Assembly: GCF_015706575.1 (NCBI RefSeq)
Contig: NW_024037050.1
Span: 992,001-1,056,000, forward strand
Direction of reading: 5' to 3'
Origin: Patiria miniata
Lineage: Eukaryota > Echinodermata > Asteroidea > Valvatida > Asterinidae
Length of the DNA: 64,000 nucleotides
The notes beneath the pieces were generated by a model, which was given only the letters and a program-made list of their open reading frames with translations, was not told where the DNA came from and ran no database searches. This document shows, in pieces, positions 29,758 to 41,800 of this stretch. A program made the position numbers and the translations under genes. How positions within the stretch are numbered: the first letter of the stretch is position 1; each line of letters opens with the position of its first letter.

Positions 29758-29880
29758 ATGGCAGCCGCCAGAGTCAAATTGTCCTTGTATTCAGTGCAGA
29801 GATTCATTTCAGGAATTGTACGAAGAGAAATTGGTTCAGCAGGAAGTCGGCTGGTTCGGTGGCGGAGTTGTATTAATAAG
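29758..29880 (+). CDS. RMDN1: RMDN1 first coding exon, presequence-like
   Basis: ATG in the context GAAGATGGC opens MAAARVKLSLYSVQRFISGI, continuing VRREIGSAGSRLVRWRSCIN K, and ends AAG/gtaggg in phase 0. The basic, acid-poor composition fits a mitochondrial targeting signal. The next exon begins in phase 0, so the join is consistent. Homology to other RMDN N-termini is expected to be weak, so this is inference from start context, splice site and phase. Confidence 0.7.
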
Positions 29881-32800
29881 GTAGGGGCTAAGGGTATTGT
29901 TCGTATCTGAGATGTTAAATTCCCTTCTTTAAAAGTGCTTACGAGTTAAGTTTGGTCACAGGCGCGCCGCCTAGACCCATGAACGTACGTGGCGTTGTTA
30001 GCCCAGGTTGGACGAAGTCTTCATTGCAATACGACTAACGTCCAGGGCAAGAATTCTCTACATGAAACCACCCAACATTTATACCAGAGTTTTGTTATGT
30101 TTTACCTGGTTATAGAAGCTTATTTCACGCCTACATACTCTATGTGTCCTTATCTCTATCTGTTGGGCTGATGGGTTCAGGAATTCGGTAATCCTTACTT
30201 TTAGGACACCTCTATTTTTTACTGACCTTTGCAGATGTCTGTCCAGTACCAAAGTGACTTTTGCAGGCTAAAGCAGTCTTTAGAAGACAAGAAGGTGTCA
30301 TTGCCAATTGTTCAGATGTGCCAAGAAGTATCAGAATGTCAATTTTGAGTGTCATTTAGTCAACTGTTTTGGTGAGTCTTTCCCTTCCTATATAGGAACG
30401 GGGTCCTAAAAGTAAGGATTACCAGGAATTCCATATATGCGATGCTGACTTACTCCTAGAACTAGTATGAGGCTCCGCGTGAGCGAAGCCTCATAGATCA
30501 AGAAGCCCGCAAAATTGCCTGCAGCACAAAACACTAATAAAGTACAAAAACGTCCATCAAAATGCAGCCATTTCACACAGAACCGCTGCACAGTTTGCCC
30601 CTATACTCTGTACTTTATCTCTTGACATACTCACGTATCTTGTGCGGAACTAGCATAGGTGGATTCTGTCGGTTTTTAGGCCAAAATGATGAAAAATATG
30701 CCATTTCCGCATTGAGCCAACCTGACCCTTGAAACGTGCACGCATTATGATCGAGCGATGATTTTCGGTTCGCTCGGAGCGGGCCGCGGGGGGTACGGTA
30801 CATGCACTTGTACGCATGCACATCATTTCGCTTGTACCGTACCCCCCGCGGCGCGCTCCGAGCGAACCGAAAATCATCGCTCGATCATATGCGTGCACGT
30901 TTCAAGTGTCAGGTTGGCTCAGTGCAGAAAGGGCATATTTTTCATCATTTTGGCCTAAAAACCGACAGAATCCACCTATGCTAGTTCCGCACAAGATACG
31001 TGAGTATGTCAAGAGATAAAGTACGGAGTATAGGGGCAAACTGTGCAGCGGTTCTGTGTGAAATGGCTGCATTTTGATGGACGTTTTTGTACTTTATTGG
31101 TGTTTTGTGCTGCAGGCAATTTTGCGGGCTTCTTGATCTATGAGGCTCCGCTCACCATAGTTCTAGGAGTAATGCTGACTGACGTTAATCAGGAAAATAA
31201 ACTCTAAAGCAGCGTTAAACTTGTACGTGTTTGTTGTCTCTTTTCATCAGTTTATTCCCAGAGTCATGTACAATGTACGTGCGTACGAAAGCGCGTACGC
31301 ACGCTAGCGCCCTCATTTGTTTAGTTTTGGTTGGAACCGTGACGTCACTCCAGTCAACCGATGTCGCGAAAACGCTCAACCAATGACCAAAGCCGAAACG
31401 TGTTTCTGGTAACTGGCGCGAAAACACGCTCGGTCATTGGATTAGCGACCGCGCCTTCAAGTAAGTGCGCGTGCGTATGAGGGTGGTTACTAAGCAAATC
31501 GCGCGTGCGCACTGCATATTCATGCTGCATAGTCTGGCCCCCGGACCAGACGTGTTATGAGCGTCGAGAATAATTGCCCGGTCTAGGGAACCAGACTACA
31601 CGCTGCACAGACGTACATCATGTACGACTAGAATAGACTCGGCGGTGAGAAACTGATGAAAAGAGTCTACAAACACGTACAAGTTTAACGTTGCTTTCGA
31701 GTTTATTTTCCAGATTAAGGTCGGTCAGCATCGCATATGGAATTCCTGAACCCATCAGCCCAACAGATAAGGACACATAGTATACTACGACGTAAAAATT
31801 AGCTTCTCCAACAAGGTAAAAATATTGAAATTATTGGTCAGAAATGTTTTCGTTCGGTTTTGAGCACTTTTTACCCAGGACTCCCTCCGTAACGTAGGGA
31901 GGAAAGGGAGTCCACCAGGGCTAGTGGCGTTGTATACAACGCCACGCTGTTGTGTATTTTCGAACCTAGCGAAATCGATCCGCCATACATAATTTCGTAT
32001 GGATGTTGATAGACCTGTGTACATGGCTTGTAAACTACGCCACGCTGTTGTGTTTTTTCGAACCTGGCGAGATTGTCCCTCTGAGTCTGACTCCCTCCGT
32101 TACACACACTGGACGTTATTTTGCCCATGTAATAAGTACTCACATATGAAGCTGTCTTGAAATCTGTTTGTAGGCCTACGTCAAAACTTGCATTTGACGA
32201 AATTTGAGGAAAATTCTGGCCCCGGTTTATGAAGTCCTGCTAGCTGCCATTTTCTCCCAACTGACGCATGCGCATTGCGTTTTATTGTACCGTCCCTTTT
32301 CGTATGATTCGACGGCTGTTTACTGTCGCAGCTAAAAGAGACAACGTTAGTTTCAAGTCCTTTCCTCTCTCACCGCACCGCACGCGGGCGCATGTGCGCC
32401 CACGTGCGTGTGCGCACACTTACACGAGATGAGCCGAGCAGCCAATCGTCTGCGGGTTTTTTTTTTTTGGGGTTGCGACATGAAACAGCCGTCAATCTGT
32501 CCAAGCGACTCGTCCGGGGTCATTTGTCAGGGTCACTTGTCGGGTTAAAATCTAATTCTACACGTTCGTATGGGTCTTTATTGATGGCAAATTTCGTCGA
32601 AATTACACAGTCCGAACAATCGGACGGGCAAATTTAGATTTCTAGGTGAGTACTCAACATCCATACGGAAAAAAGGAATGGCGGATCGATTTTCGCTAGG
32701 TTCAAAAATACACAACAGCGTGGCGTTGTATACAACGCCACGTTCACGGGTCTAGGATGTTGAGTACTCACTTACAAATCTAAATTTGCCTGTCCGCGTG

Positions 32801-35800
32801 TTCAGGATGTGTCATTTCGACGAAATTTGCCATCAATGAAGACCCATACGAACGTGTAGAAATTAGATTTTAACCTGACAAGTGACCACCCTGACAAATG
32901 ACCCTGGACGAGTACCCAGGGTCATTTGCGTACAAAATTATCAGAGCCCTCCGAGCTACCCGTCTGCTTCATGTGGCGCATATGATAGGCGGTGTCTGAT
33001 TGGCCAATAACGAGGCCACGTGATAAACGCAGCTAATAATTTGGAATCGCACTTATGATCCAGACATCAGGAGTGCCCGGAGCGTCAGTGCGATACCAAA
33101 TTATCCGCAGCATTTATCACGTGGTAAATCACATGCATGATCGGAATAGGTTGCAGGACGTCGAGATCTTGCCAGATTTTACCTCAAATATCGTTTAAAT
33201 GCCAGATTTGGCGTAAAAGCAGATTTCAACATGTTCAAGAAAGCTTGATATGTGAATACTTATCACACGGTAAGGCAATGTTCAGTCTTTGTCACGGAAG
33301 GACGATTTCGCTTGGTTCGAACTTGTACAAGAGCATGGCGTAGTTTACAAGCCACGTTCACGGGTCTTAGGCACGGTGCCGCCTCGGCTCGGCGCTACGG
33401 CCGGCGATCGTGTAGTGTCGGGCCCTGAAGGCTTCTACTTCTCTCCGTCAGCCTTCTACTAGCATGGTGATTTTTAGGGGGTCAGCACTCTATGGCTTTT
33501 GGAAATGCCCTTTGATAGACGAAATACCTTTGTCTGAAATTCCACTTTCTGAAACACCAATCCACCAAAAAAGTAAGCTGGTTGATCTATAGTCCCATAA
33601 ATGTGACTGAAATACTGGACTACCTCTGTATTATAAGTCACACAGCCATGTATGGCCTGTGCGCAGAGCGTCCCGTTGCTAGGGGAAGCCGAAAATTAAT
33701 TAAAGATCGAAATTATTTTGTGAGCAGAAAATCAACCCAGCTATAGTATGACTGCTAAATAGCACAACAATTTCGTGTGTGTTAACGTACATTGCGCGTG
33801 CGCTGATCTTCGCATAACCTCAGCAGGTCAACTGTACATTCGGCTCGACCATTTGGGATGGAGGGGAGATTGTATGCTTTGCATCGCACAACAGTGCATG
33901 TACATCATGATGTATGTCATTTTGGCGCGCTGAATACACGGCGCTGTGTCATTACAAGTTGTCAGTAATCAAATGTCAAATCAAATGTCAATCGTTCTAA
34001 AAATAAAACATTTCAGAGTTATAGATCAACTAGTCCCAAAAATGTGACTGAAATACTGGACTACCTCCATATTATAAGTCACAAAGCCACGTACGGCCTG
34101 TGCGCGGAGCGTCCCGTTGCTAGGGGGAGCCGAAAATTAATTAAAGATCGAAATTATTTTGTGAGCAGAAAATCAACCCAGCTATAGTATGACTGCTAAA
34201 TAGCACAAAATCGTTAAATTCGGTACCTTCTGAGGTCTAGTTATCCAAAAATCATGGTAACTCGTCAAAGAATGCAGAGGGTTTTTGACAAGCATGGTGT
34301 CTCCAGACATTTCCCGGCCACCCTAATAATAGTCAAGAGGCTAAAGGGGTCAAGGAACCAGACGAAAGCTTTAATCGTGCGTCAGTTTTGGCAAAGCGCA
34401 CTGCTGCTGTTGCCTGTCATTCCAAAATCTTTGAAGCACTCTGCAGTGAAGCGCGCCCTCTTGTGTGCGCTCTTCATCCACGGTCGCGTATTGCATCCGG
34501 GCACTTTACAGAGCGCCAAAGATTTTGGAATGACAGGTAACAGCGACGGTGCGCTTTGCCAAAATTGACGCACGCTAAGTAGATGATTAAAGTTTCGTCT
34601 GGTTCCTTGACCCCTTTAACCTCTTGACTATTGGTCGAGAGCCCATCATGTAGCCGATCTTAAACGGATGATAAAGACATGGCTAGCTGGTCTTAAAACA
34701 CTGTTTTATTGGTTGAACGTTCGTAGGCATGCCCAGTACTCAAAATTTTATACATGTAGTACTAAATTCACAATGCAACACCCCAGGTGCATTCTGCGCG
34801 ACATCACGCAGTACACGCGACGTGCATGCCAATCTCAATAAAAGGAGTTGTTTACATCTTACTCGCCAGCTGGACACTCCATTATTTAGCTAAAGGGGTG
34901 TTTCAAAAAACATAAGTGAACTTGTTGAACAAAATATGGGTTTTTTTATCGAAAAGTTTTGATATTTTTTTTGACTGAAAATGTATTTATGAATGGGAAT
35001 AAATATGTGCTTTGTCGGTATTAATCACTCTGTTTAAGACCGCTTGGAGTCTGGGTGGTGATAATTACCCTTGTCGAAAGCACCCAGACTCAAAGCGGTC
35101 TTAAACAGAGTGATTAAAACCTGCAAAGCACACATTAATTCCCTTAGTAAGGCACACACAAAAAATATTAGGTCTCTGGTCAGACCAAAGTTCAGGAATT
35201 GACGCGGCGACACGGCTTTTTTTTTTTTTTTTTTGCTTTTTTTTTTTTTTCTTCAAGCTTGTATTGTACAGACAAGGTGGGTACTATTTTGCGTGTTTGG
35301 TGTCCTCATGTACATTGGTGTCCTCCATAATTTGCCTTGGTGCTTTCGATCATTAGCCTTGGTGCAATTCCCATTCCTTGGTGCTCTTTGGTAAAACAAA
35401 TTGAGGAGGTGCGGAAATAGAGGGCGCTGTTGGAGCTACCGCGGAACATTTTGAGGCAAAAAAAGATCGACGCGCATGATTAAAATCGACGCGCGCGCTG
35501 ACCAGAGACCGACTTTTTTTTTTTTTTTGGCCTAACATTGGTGCGTAATTATGTCCTTACAAATTCAGTAAGAAAAAAAAAGGCTCAAATTGAAGAAAGG
35601 ACTGGCACCAAAAACCTGAAATGGCATTGCTCAAAAGAAAGCAATCATTGAATTTGGTTTAGAATTATCCTTGCCAATCATTCCGGTTCAAACTTTCTTA
35701 GGCCTATAAATAACTGATTTCTATTACAACAGCATGTCTGTTTAACACAGAGAACCATGCCTTTCATATGGAATGAGAGTGAAATCAATTTTTAGTGTTT

Positions 35801-38800
35801 GGTGCTTCTTTGGTTTACATACATGTATCTTAACATGTGTTATTGACCTCAAAGATGTTTCTTAGTTTGTGTCCATTGGTGCATAACCTTGCATTGTTAC
35901 ACATCTAAAAATACATTTTCATCATTTGGCAATTCAACCTGAAAATGGACATGGCAAAAAAGTGGAAAATTTATGAAATCCTCAGAACTACAAGCATCAC
36001 AACCCCAAATGTTGTATCAAATTAAAGGGGACAATAAGACCTTTCAAAGAAAATGTGGTAGTATTTTTTATTTTATTTTTTTAGAATGGTTTCGAAGCTA
36101 AAATTATAGATTTAGGTAGTCATTTTCACATGCAAAACGCAAGTGTTTATTGTGAGTTTTTGTTTTTTAGGCACAGAAAAAGATTCATGTTTTATAACAA
36201 ATAATAAAACAGAGAACTTACCGGTAGAATAGTATAATTCAGCTAGTAAGTTTAAATGTACCGGTATCACGTGTGTGAAGTTGATTTCAGACGTGTACAT
36301 ATGTAACATTCATAGTGGTTTAATATAACATCTGTAACAACACAAATATAATGTTTCCATAACATCAAACTTGATCAAAGTAGCTTTTTGTAAATGACAT
36401 TTCATTAAATTCCTGCAAGAAACTTGTACATGTACCAACCAAATTACAAATCCATGTACCTACGTGTATACACACATGTGCATAATTAATATTCTGTACA
36501 GTGACATACATGTCAAGGTCATTCTATAAAGTTAGGGTCTAAAATGTGATATTTGTCATGTCCCTGTTACCTTGGTAAATTGTAATTTGCCATTCAAGTA
36601 TTGGGTGGGTATACATGTACAGTAGTTTGCTATTAGAAATCACTCTCGGAAGACGACGCTGTGAAGGATTGCATCAGAATTATATAAATTTTAGAAGTAA
36701 GGCCAAAAAAAATAAATAGGCGGTCTCTGGTCAGACCGAAGTTCCGGAATTGATGCGGCGACGCGGTGGTTTTTTTTTGGTGACTTTTTTTTTTTCAAGC
36801 TTGTATTGTACAGACAAGGTGGGTACTATTTTGCTTTTTTGTGTCCTCATTATACATTGGTGTCCTCCATAATTTGCCTTGGTGCCCTTTATCATTTGCC
36901 TTGGTGCAATTTCCCCATTCCTTGGTGCTCCTTGGTACAACCATTTGAGGAGGCGCGGCAATAGAGGGCGCTGTTGTAGCTTGAAAAAAAGGTTGACGCG
37001 CATGATTAAAATCGATGCGCGCGCTGACCAGAGACCGAGTATTATTTTTTTTTGGGCCTAACAGGGACAGAAAGAAAAGTAGACCCCAATGCATAGAATG
37101 ACCCACATTTGGATACAGCGTTATCAATAATCAATAGAATTATTATCATACCTTAACACTGCATGAACAGGAAAGGGCATTTTGCACTTTGACCTTCCTC
37201 AACAAACAATACAATGATCTATTTTTGGCAGCCTTGACACATACATTCACCTGTGCTTGTTCTGTACTGTGCTGTCCATAGTTAGTACACTGCACTGTGG
37301 AAGTGTACTGGATAAATGTTCAGTCGCCAAAATCCTAGCTGTACGGCAAGATAAAACAGAAGGTATGTATGTTGTATAATTTGTGAGACATTTGTGTAAT
37401 TGTAATGTAGGCCTAAAGGGTCTGCAGTTTACATGTACATCATGTACATGTACATGTAGGCCTAGACTTGCTCTGTTGTCCTCATTGATGACGTTCTGTT
37501 TTAGGCTACCTGGAACAGATACTACCTGTTGGCGCGGACATCCATGCATTTTTTTACATTGACTGATCTAGCTCCCAGACCTATGTTCTTGAAACTCAAT
37601 GGTTCTTGAGTATGGAGTGCTGATTGGTATTAAACATATAGGCCCTAGCAAAAATGGTGTGTGTTCTTTCAGCAAAACAAAAACAATTCACACAATTCCT
37701 TATGTGATTCGTTTTCGATTTGGTAAAAGAACACTGAACTTTTTTGTGATCCGTGGACAGAACCTTAAAACGGTGGTTGTGTTTAAAACTCCGTAACTTG
37801 AAAAGTACATAAGTGATTTGAATGATTCTTGTACCAAAAGAAAGCTTATGAATTGGGCTTTCATATCCTAGATTTTGAAAGTGTTACATGCAGAACTTCA
37901 CTAAAACAGTGGTCCCGACATTTGGGTAAACTAATCATCATGGTGAAAGCATCAGTGTCACGCCAGTGGTGAGGTTTGGAATACTGTTTCTCGAGGTGTG
38001 GAATTTTTGCGCAAAATAGTTTTGATCTCGAACAAAGAAATAAATGTGTCTGCAGCGTGATTTGAATCTTCGAACTCTGGTACACCATACCAGTTCTCTA
38101 CCAACTGAGCTATTCAGGCGATGTAGTAGCAACCTCTCAATAAGTTACTGTCGTTGTCAATGGTGCTAGTCAGATCTGTTTATTTTGAAGTTGATCACAT
38201 TCCATATTTCTGCTTATTTGCCTACATAGGTTATGTTTTTAAATATTTTTTAAATTTATTTCTTGTTTTGTGTCATTCTACAGCACTCCCAACTTCTACC
38301 TCAATCTTCTCGTGCTAGAAGGCTCCGGTTTGGCACCTTCATCACTACATCACTCATAGCATCAAGGGGCATAGGGTTTTGGTCAAGCAGTCAGCCAGGT
38401 AGGTAGTACAGTTTTAATTCCCAGCACTGCTTTAAAATCTCCTTATAATGGAGATTGGCACGCGTGCGGCGCGTAGTGCATGATGTGGCGCAGAATGCAG
38501 CGGTGTTTTACCACTGGATGGGCTCTCAACCAATAGGAATTGGTAAACTGTCTCAGGTATAATGAATTTTTAAAAAATACTATTTAAAGAAATAATAGTA
38601 TACTCCTAACAGTCTTGAAACCTTGAATTATAATATATTTTTTCACACACTGTGATAGTTAGGGTTAACGGACAAAAACAGATGTACTCAGTCATATTTT
38701 GTACTGTAAAGTGTATTCGTAGTTTAGGAATTTGATACAGATTGACAGCACAGGAGAGATGATAGTAGTTCATTTTGCCCAATTGATTGTTTTGTTCTGT

Positions 38801-41800
38801 AAAGGAAGATAGCATCAAAAGTGCATAGGAAATGACTCAAACTCATGATGGGCAGTGTGGCATTGGCCCTTTCTTGCAGGTCATTGTGTCCAAAAGTGAA
38901 TTTGGATCTACATGCATTATCCACACGTCCACTGGGCTAGCAACACCAAACCGTCCCTAACCCCCCCCCCCCCCCCCAAAAACGTTGTCTCCATTTTTTT
39001 GGATTTTTTGGAGATGCAAAAATTGCGTCATTATTTAGTCCACTCAGCAGTGTTATCAAAAATGCTTCTAAAGAGAGTTGTGGTGCGTGTACAGAGATCA
39101 TGCATGTTGGCATCTGTTCAAAATCTCAATCATGTTGCTCTAACGTGATTAGGATTTATTTGACATTGTCCTTCCCAGAACCAAGCATACAGATTTGCTG
39201 TACACAGTGTTATGTCAAGCACTGAAAGAATTTCCTCCGCGACAACAGGTTACCAGCCAAAATGCAGCATTTATTGACATGGACTGGTACCCGGCCAAAT
39301 TTTACCCAGCACTCATATTTGTCTTGTCTTGTCTTGTTGCGATACTGCCCAACACCCCTAAATATAGGGGGCCAACCGGGCAGGGTTTGGTGCGCTTGAT
39401 GAAATTGCGGAGAGAGTGATGAGTTATTTGTTTTGCTGGCTCAGGTAGTTGTGTACTGCTTCTTGGAAGTTCTTCTTGTCTTGGATTGACCGCTTGTTGG
39501 AAGTTTGTGAGACGACCTACTTTCCTTCTCTGTTGTAAATCTTCCCAGTTTAAGTCCTTTTTCATGGCTGTAACACTACTTTTATGTCAGTGTATCCCTG
39601 TGACGAATCTAGCGGCCCTGTTTTGAATTGCTTCTAGCTGGTCTATGAGCTTTTTAGTATAGGGATCCCATACTGAGGAACAGTAGTCCCAATATTGGTC
39701 TGACCAAGATGTAATATGAGATTTCTTTGATATGTTTGGGACAGGCATATACGTTCTTTCTTACAAAACCCAAAGTTCTATTAGCTTTAGGCCAAAAAAA
39801 AAAATAAGTCGGTCTCTGGTCAGCGCGCGCGTCGATTTTAATCATGCGCGTCAATCTTTTTTTTTTCCAAAATGTTCCGCGGTAGCTCCAACAGCGCCCT
39901 CTATTTCCGCACCTTCTTAATTTTTTTTTACCAAAGAGCACCAAGGAATGGGAAATTGCACCAAGGCAAATGATCGAAAGCACCAAGGCAAATTATGGAG
40001 GACACCAATGTACATGAGGACACCAAAAAAGCAAAATAGTACCTACCTTGTCTGTACAATCCAAGCTTGAAGAAAAAAAAAAAAAAAGCCCCCCAAAAAA
40101 AAAAAGCCGCGTGGCCGCGTCAATTCCGGAACTTTGGTCTGACCAGAGACCGAATATTTTTTGTTTTGGGCCTTACCTGATATTCTGTCAATGTGTGAGT
40201 TCCAGAACATATCATGACTTATTTGCTTACTAGCAGTAGTTTCAGATCGAGCAAGCTTGGGGCAAGGACAATGGTTAGCCATCGCTCGGCAAACTTCACT
40301 CGAGCGCGGGATGGTTGGACTACTGTAGTCGACTATTTGGAAGCGGAGCCTGAGGCACTGTCATATATCGCTGGTTTCCAATAGCCGCACGCATCATCTC
40401 CAATGGATTCTCAGCGAGCTGGAAGCCTGGACCCATGTGACACAGGCATGAGATTTTTCAGACTTTTGTCTGAAATCAGACTTTTTGAATTTTGAGTGAG
40501 AGACATTATTGGTATAGAGAGATATGCAACTCGACGGAGGGCGACATCAGCATCAGGAAAGCCAAAGCTTGGAAGGCCCTGAACGACATAAGAAAGATCT
40601 GGAATTCAACGATGTCTAGGGAGGTCAAGATCTCCTTCTTGGGGGTGCTGAAGAAAGACACTGGAGTGGAGACTCCTGGCGAGCTTGCCACCCTTATGGG
40701 GGACCGGAGGGAGTGGGGCATTCGGAGCACGGCTGTGGCCAACTTGATGATGATATGCATACTTCAACAATTTTCAGACTCTTTTTTAATTTGACAATCT
40801 CATCCCTAGTGACAGGAGTCATTCGCACATTGCTTTTTGTGCGCAAGTGTAAGTTACATCACAAATCATCACTAGTCAATGAATGGTCCTCGCCGAATTT
40901 GCTTCAAGCAGCTCTATGGTCAGTACAGGTTTAACTAGTATTCTACATAAATTTCTGACTGTTTTGTTTTGCTCAGATACTAAAGACTCCACAATGGCCG
41001 ACGACAAGGACCCCAAGTCGCTCTCGGACGCCGAGATAGTGGAGGAGGCAGACCGTCTGTACAACGAACACCAGCCGCTGGAGCTGCACGCCTTCCTGAT
41101 CCAGTACAAGGACTCCCGCAACGAGGAGGTACTGTGGCGGCTGTGCAGGGCCATACGGGACGTGGCTCAGATGAATATCACCAAGGCCGAACGCAAGAAA
41201 GAACTGACCTACGAGGCGTTTGAGTATGCCAAGAGATGCCTGGAGATCAACGACAAGAACTTTGCCTCGCATAAGGTAAATGACCTCAAGTTGAGGTAGT
41301 GACCTGAAATCCAATTGTAAGAAAGAAATGACCTTGAGTTGATTTGCATGAGGTAATGACATCATTGATTGGCATAAGGCAATGACCTCAAGTGGATTTG
41401 CATAAGGTAAATGACCTCGAGTTAATTTGCACGAGGTAATGACCTCAAACCTATAAATGGCATGGTTTTGTTGTTTGTCTCGTGTCACTTTTGTGCATGA
41501 TTTGAGTGCTTCCAGGAAGATAAGCTCAAATTTCTTCTTTTAATTGGTCAAATATTAGCCACTTAATATTAGGGTTGTACCTGAGAACCCGACCGTTAAT
41601 GTCAGGAACTGGTTCTAGATTATGGGATCTCTTTACAAAGTACTTAGTTACTTCTCAGGCAATGAAAAAGAAAGGTTTTGAAGTCATTTGTGGGGAAGTT
41701 TCAAAATGAAATCAGGCAACTTGGGAAAACAAAACATATTTCACTCTTATGACGCTCGCAAAAGCTGAAGTTTACACCGTAAAGCTATAAAGCTATGTAC

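Larger units (their letters stand above)
30093..31825. mobile_element. Older palindromic element, interrupted by two younger ones
   Basis: CTATGTGTCCTTATCT and CTGTTGGGCTGATGGGTTCA near 30140-30180 recur inverted at about 31738-31783. GATGCTGAC near 30441 recurs inverted at 31727, and AACTTGTACGTGTTTG near 31220 recurs inverted near 31671. The arms match after removing 30187-30423 and 30451-31171. Outer limits are approximate. Confidence 0.65.

Noticed and set aside
30615-31019. Matching frames on both strands
   Set aside because: They are mirror images created by the two arms of the fold-back element.
33580-34208. Long terminal repeats of a retroelement
   Set aside because: The spacer is only about 250 bases and has no primer-binding site, purine tract or coding sequence; plain direct repeats are a safer call.
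34254-34573. 104-residue plus and 63-residue minus frames
   Set aside because: Both come from the two arms of the hairpin MITE at 34328-34632.
40994-41275. ATG at 40994 as the RMDN1 start
   Set aside because: The reading frame continues upstream to a proper acceptor, and two phase-matched upstream exons give the expected family length. It remains possible as an alternative start.
40973-41488. 171-residue minus-strand frame
   Set aside because: It lies opposite RMDN1 exon 3 and the minisatellite; it is open only because the exon is GC-rich and the repeat lacks stops.
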